Part shown: positions 5,407-8,270 of the stretch, one piece after another
Layout: the number at the start of each line of letters is the position of its first letter
Numbering within the stretch: position 1 is the stretch's first letter
Origin: Bacteroidota bacterium
GTDB lineage: Bacteria > Bacteroidota > Ignavibacteria > SZUA-365
Assembly (NCBI GenBank): GCA_023432805.1
Contig: JAEYUG010000065.1
Coordinates: 1 to 8,270, forward strand
DNA length: 8,270 nt
Direction: 5' to 3'
Notes under the pieces: model-generated
What the model saw: only the letters and a program-made list of their open reading frames with translations
The model's database searches: none
What the model was told of the DNA's origin: nothing
Made by a program: the position numbers and the translations under genes

Positions 5407-6096
5407 CTGATCAGCAAACCGCGGGATACCGCCTACGCGAAAGGCACACAACTCATAAACACCATCGGATTCGACACGATCCAGCAGTACTGGGAAAAGA
5501 ACGGGACAACAGCAACGATAGCAATGCTGAACAAGATCGCGCCGTTTCCCGTCACGAAGGGCGTCGTTAGCAATCTCGTCAAGAAACATGGCTGGAGGCG
5601 GCGCGTCACCGACATGAACGACCCACTCTTCCGCCTCGTCCTGAAGGATCCAAACAAGATCCCGGTCTTCAGGCATGTCCAATTCATGTTCAGAGGCATT
5701 GCGATCGAGGATCTGATCTGCTGGATCCAAAACATCCTTCAGAATCATCCCAACCTCTGCTACTGTGGATTTAAACGCTGCTCCACTCACAAGGGATGGC
5801 TTCGAGGTTTCGAGACACAGCTTTCCGAGCTCGCAATCGCAATCGCGTATCTCGAACATGCGACACCCTCAGTAAAGGTCAGTCGAGCTAAGAAATTCAT
5901 CAGTGGCAACCTGAAGCACTATATGGAGCAAGGCTACAATACCGATGACGAATACCAAGGCTACGTTTCCAATGGCACAGCCATTCTGGCAGCGTACCTC
6001 TGCAGATACCCGGTCAGAGAGATCAGCCAGTCGTGTGAATACGCCTACGTTGGCATCGCGAAGGTGAAACAGCCGTATCAGCGACGACTCGTGTAG
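5401..6096 (+). CDS. Unrecognised protein, 5' end lost at the IS21 junction; possible C-terminal half of the primase-like gene
   Basis: I do not recognise this family. The frame opens with a TTG inside the IS21 terminal repeat. Only residues from about K6 (base 5416) are native, so the true 5' end is missing or lies across the IS. Residues 24-66 (FDTIQQYWEKNG to KKHGWRR) look like a helix-turn-helix with a tryptophan/arginine-rich end. C120, C122, C127 and H130 (CYCGFKRCSTH) could bind a metal. The C-terminus has an aliphatic helix (TAILAAYLCRYP) and a basic end. No signal peptide or membrane segment is evident. Joining base 1221 of the primase-like gene to 5414 keeps the frame (codon CGC at the joint) and would give a protein of about 623 residues. 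This has a one-in-three chance of occurring at random. It may be a dead fragment or an independent gene. Confidence 0.6.
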   Translation: MSLISKPRDTAYAKGTQLINTIGFDTIQQYWEKNGTTATIAMLNKIAPFPVTKGVVSNLVKKHGWRRRVTDMNDPLFRLVLKDPNKIPVFRHVQFMFRGIAIEDLICWIQNILQNHPNLCYCGFKRCSTHKGWLRGFETQLSELAIAIAYLEHATPSVKVSRAKKFISGNLKHYMEQGYNTDDEYQGYVSNGTAILAAYLCRYPVREISQSCEYAYVGIAKVKQPYQRRLV

Positions 6097-6391
6097 CTGG
6101 TCGCTCGCAGGGAGCATGTCGACACGATCTACAGCGGAGGTGTAGGTATATTCCGATGAGCTCGGGAGCATGCTCCCGTCTGTAAGCACTTGGATATGCT
6201 GAACTTACGCGTGCTCCGTACGAATCAGAATCTAAAGGAATAGGGCGACGTACGTTGCCCCTTCCAGCCGTATTCTGCACAGCTACAGGGCGGGTGAGCT
6301 CCACATGCGCTTCGGGGGAAAGGCTCATCGATCCATGTTGTACGATCACCGATGCCGCGTGGGATCCGCATGAGGGTCTCCAAGTGCGTCG
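6097..6391. other. Non-coding region between convergent genes, with two palindromes
   Basis: No credible gene is seen; open frames here are short or antisense. It separates the plus-strand fragment ending at 6096 from the minus-strand kelch gene ending at 6392, so terminators for both are expected. A perfect 16-bp palindrome CGGGAGCATGCTCCCG lies at 6163-6178, and its half GGGAGCATG recurs at 6110-6118. At 6243-6260 GGGCGACGT is followed directly by ACGTTGCCC, a palindrome with one mismatch that becomes a G-U pair in RNA. Neither is followed by a T-run, so they are not standard Rho-independent terminators. Confidence 0.55.
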
Positions 6392-7774
6392 TCAGCGAAC
6401 GAGCACCATGCTCCGGCTCAATGTTCGACCGCCAGCGCGCAGCACTGCCCGGTAGACACCCGAGGGAAAGCTGCCACCATCGAACACAACCCGGTGTTCG
6501 CCCGCTTCTCGCGTGCCATCAACAAGGCGGGCCACTTCGCGTCCGGGACTGTCATGCATCACAAGTTCGACCTGCGTCCGGGTGGGAAGGGAGAAGACGA
6601 TCGTGGTCGATGGATTGAAGGGATTCGGATGGTTCTGCTCCAACGTGATTTCCGTGGCGACTGGAATGATCTCGACATCGCTCACCGGCATCGAGGGATC
6701 GAATACTTCGACAACGGATTGATACTGTGCATGGTCGACACCTCCGGCCACGTAGAAGCGACCTGCGCCGTCGTAGAGCATGCGCGTGGCGGACTGCACC
6801 GGCGTGGGTTTCGGTTCCAGTTCGGTCCATCTATCCGTGGCGGGGTCATACGACCACGTGCGGTTGGTCGGATAGGTCGACCGATGCGTGGTTTCATCGT
6901 ACCCCGCGGTCAGATACACCAGACGTCCGTCCGTGCCCGTCGACATGCGGATCAACGGGCCGCCGGGAAAATCGGCGAGACGCGACCAGATGATTGAATC
7001 GCCCGCGACCACGCCCCTGTACACCTCCCCGTGGAAGGTGCCGGTGCTGACACCATATGCATACCCGCCGATCGTGTAGACGACGCCATGGAGATACACC
7101 GTGCCGAACGAGCGCATGGCCCGCGGGAGCCTCGTCGGCGAAATCGTCCATGTATCGGTCCCGGGCTTGTATATCTGTATGGTGTCGGTCTGGGTATCGA
7201 GTTCATCCCGACCTCCCCCAAGAATGAAGATCCGATTCTCATGCACAAAGCTCCCGGCTGCAAATACGGGGTACTCCATATCATCGAAGCGTGTCCACGT
7301 GCGAGAGCGAGGTTCAAAGCGAAGTACGGATGAATCATACAGAAGTGGTAAAGACGCTCGATATCCTCCGATGACGTAGATCATGCTGTCGACAACCTCC
7401 ACCGAAGACAGGTAACGATCGGTTGTCATCGCTTCGAGAGTTGCCCATACGCCGGTCCTGATATCGAAATGAAACACCGCGCCGCTGACTCGTTCTCCCC
7501 TCCAATTTGTCGTGAACCCGCCAAAACAGTACAGGGAACTGTCATGATGGACCGCGCCCATATACCCGCAACCGATCGGCATATCCACGCCACGGCTCCA
7601 CTGCGATTGCATGCGAGGACGGGCAATAAGATGCTCGAAAGGGGTATTGGTTGACGCTGACAACCCGACAGGGACCGGGAACGGATCGTCTACAACCTGC
7701 GACTGCGCCCGCACCGTGATAGGCATGCACAAGAGCAGCAACAGCGGAGTCACTGCTCTCCATCTGCCTTTCAT
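6392..7774 (-). CDS. Secreted six-blade kelch-repeat protein with type IX secretion sorting domain
   Basis: A secreted or surface protein of 460 residues, probably a beta-propeller used for binding; the ligand is unknown. Residues 1-23 (MKGRWRAV, then LLLLL, ending VRA before QS) form a Sec signal peptide. Six kelch units spaced about 50 residues apart are marked by G85-G86, G136-G137, G186-G187, G236-G237, a degenerate A290-G291 and G344-G345, each followed by a W or Y in the next strand (for example TGVWATL, SRTWTRF, TDTWTIS). Residues 375-460 are a Por/type IX (type A) sorting domain with EQNHPNPFNPSTTI, GREVARLVDG and PSGVYRAVLRAGG, which directs outer-membrane passage and is usually removed. 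The frame is open upstream to 8008, but ATG 7774 is chosen because it starts the signal peptide, has a G-rich GAAGGGGGG before it and overlaps the upstream stop as ATGA. Confidence 0.92.
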   Translation of the reverse strand: MKGRWRAVTPLLLLLCMPITVRAQSQVVDDPFPVPVGLSASTNTPFEHLIARPRMQSQWSRGVDMPIGCGYMGAVHHDSSLYCFGGFTTNWRGERVSGAVFHFDIRTGVWATLEAMTTDRYLSSVEVVDSMIYVIGGYRASLPLLYDSSVLRFEPRSRTWTRFDDMEYPVFAAGSFVHENRIFILGGGRDELDTQTDTIQIYKPGTDTWTISPTRLPRAMRSFGTVYLHGVVYTIGGYAYGVSTGTFHGEVYRGVVAGDSIIWSRLADFPGGPLIRMSTGTDGRLVYLTAGYDETTHRSTYPTNRTWSYDPATDRWTELEPKPTPVQSATRMLYDGAGRFYVAGGVDHAQYQSVVEVFDPSMPVSDVEIIPVATEITLEQNHPNPFNPSTTIVFSLPTRTQVELVMHDSPGREVARLVDGTREAGEHRVVFDGGSFPSGVYRAVLRAGGRTLSRSMVLVR

Positions 7775-8270
7775 CGCACACCCCCCTTCCGATGATGCAT
7801 CACTGTGGTTCTCATGCCATAGGATGTCGAGAGCACGGCCAGATACAATCCGGTGGGCAGGGTCGCCGGCACTGTGAACCGCAGGGTGTGTCTGCCTGCG
7901 CGCTGCACGCCATCGGCAAGCGTTGCGATGCTCTGACCAAGCACATTGTACACACGCACCGACACCGGCATTTCCTCGGGAATCCAGTATTCGATCGTCG
8001 TCTGCCACGAGAACTCGTTCGGATAGTTCCGAATGCCCAGCATGTCATCGACCGGCATACTCTCTCCTTCCATCTCCTCATCTGTTGCACGCGTGCGCTT
8101 TGGAAGAAACCGAAGGCCGTGCCGTGGCAGGAAACGCTCGTATCCGCGCGTCATCGTGTGCGCAGTTCTACGAATATTCTCCGAGACATGCTGCGTTTCC
8201 ATCCCACCGAGAATGCTCTGCACCTGCGCACCAGCATCCCGCACCATCGCCGCAACGAGCAGCATCTGCA
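7771..8270 (-). CDS. Type IX secretion sorting-domain protein, probably continuing beyond the window
   Basis: The C-terminal part of an exported protein. The last 90 or so residues form a type A sorting domain: LGIRNYPNEFSWQTTIEY, then VRVYNVLGQSIATLADG, PTGLYLAVLS and a basic end HHRKGGVR. This matches the domain of the downstream kelch gene in layout. The part before it is helical and charged (VRDAGAQVQSILGGMETQHV, followed by a basic stretch with PKRTRATDEE) and resembles no domain I know. An ATG lies at 8265, but the frame stays open to the window edge. The following residues LLVAAMVRDAGAQ make a poor signal peptide because of the R and D, so the real start and signal peptide are probably outside. 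The stop TGA overlaps the kelch ATG (ATGA), so the two genes are probably co-transcribed and translationally coupled. Confidence 0.8.
   Translation of the reverse strand, partial: QMLLVAAMVRDAGAQVQSILGGMETQHVSENIRRTAHTMTRGYERFLPRHGLRFLPKRTRATDEEMEGESMPVDDMLGIRNYPNEFSWQTTIEYWIPEEMPVSVRVYNVLGQSIATLADGVQRAGRHTLRFTVPATLPTGLYLAVLSTSYGMRTTVMHHRKGGVR

Larger units (their letters stand above)
1222..5413 (-). mobile_element. IS21-family insertion sequence, interrupted by a second IS
   Basis: The outer mobile element carries istA and istB on the minus strand. The ends are placed by matching tips: TGTGCAACGACAATTA at 1222-1237 and, as reverse complement, TGATCAGCGACAATTA at 5413-5398. They match at 13 of 16 positions and both start with TG, as IS21-family ends do. 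Inside each tip lie two copies of a 17-bp repeat, probably IstA binding sites. Subtracting the nested element (1623 bp) and one 17-bp duplication leaves about 2552 bp, a normal size for the family. No convincing 4-8 bp target duplication flanks it (GGCAGATC on the left, GCAAACCG on the right). This suggests loss by rearrangement, divergence, or slightly different true tips. Confidence 0.85.

Noticed and set aside
6494..6997. Plus-strand 167-residue open frame opposite the kelch gene
   Set aside because: It is a shadow of the kelch/sorting-domain coding strand with no domain of its own.
7775..8008. Upstream extension of the kelch protein to 8008
   Set aside because: It would bury the signal peptide inside the protein and overlaps the sorting domain of the upstream gene in another frame.
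1..8270. CRISPR arrays, tRNA or rRNA genes
   Set aside because: The only repeated units are IS terminal repeats in pairs. No regularly spaced array, tRNA cloverleaf or conserved rRNA block was seen.

Overview
The window looks like chromosomal DNA, probably with a mobile-element or prophage remnant, from a fairly GC-rich member of the Bacteroidota/Chlorobiota group. The best evidence is at the right end: two overlapping minus-strand genes both end in type IX secretion (Por) sorting domains, and one carries the QNHPNPFNPSTTI-type signature. The host assignment is inference, because the left two thirds is mobile DNA.

Layout. (1) 33-1221: a plus-strand primase-like gene with a CHC2-type zinc finger and a Toprim domain. 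It is cut at its 3' end by an insertion sequence, and its stop codon at 1275-1277 is supplied by mobile DNA. (2) 1222-5413: an IS21-family element with istA and istB on the minus strand and two 17-bp repeats at each end. (3) 1262-2884: a second element of the IS1202/ISNCY type, inserted into the left terminal repeats of the IS21 element and flanked by a 15-17 bp target duplication. Its 3' non-coding part holds a 157-bp multi-tier inverted repeat. (4) 5401-6096: an unrecognised plus-strand gene whose 5' end is lost at the right IS21 junction. Joining 1221 to 5414 keeps the primase reading frame open into this gene, so the two may be halves of one ancestral protein, but this is not proven. (5) 6097-6391: non-coding, with two near-perfect palindromes. 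(6) 6392-8270: a minus-strand operon-like pair, a type IX sorting-domain protein that probably starts outside the window and, overlapping it by ATGA, a secreted six-blade kelch protein.

How the parts relate. The order of events can be read: the IS21 element landed in or beside the primase gene, and the IS1202-like element later split the IS21 left end. Removing the inner element and one copy of the duplication restores an IS21 element of about 2.55 kb with matching two-repeat ends. IstA (DDE transposase) and IstB (AAA+ helper) are translationally coupled by ATGA and look intact, but their element has a broken left end. I see no defence, CRISPR, tRNA or rRNA locus. The most unusual items are the nested insertion, the long hairpin inside the inner element, and the possible in-frame split primase.
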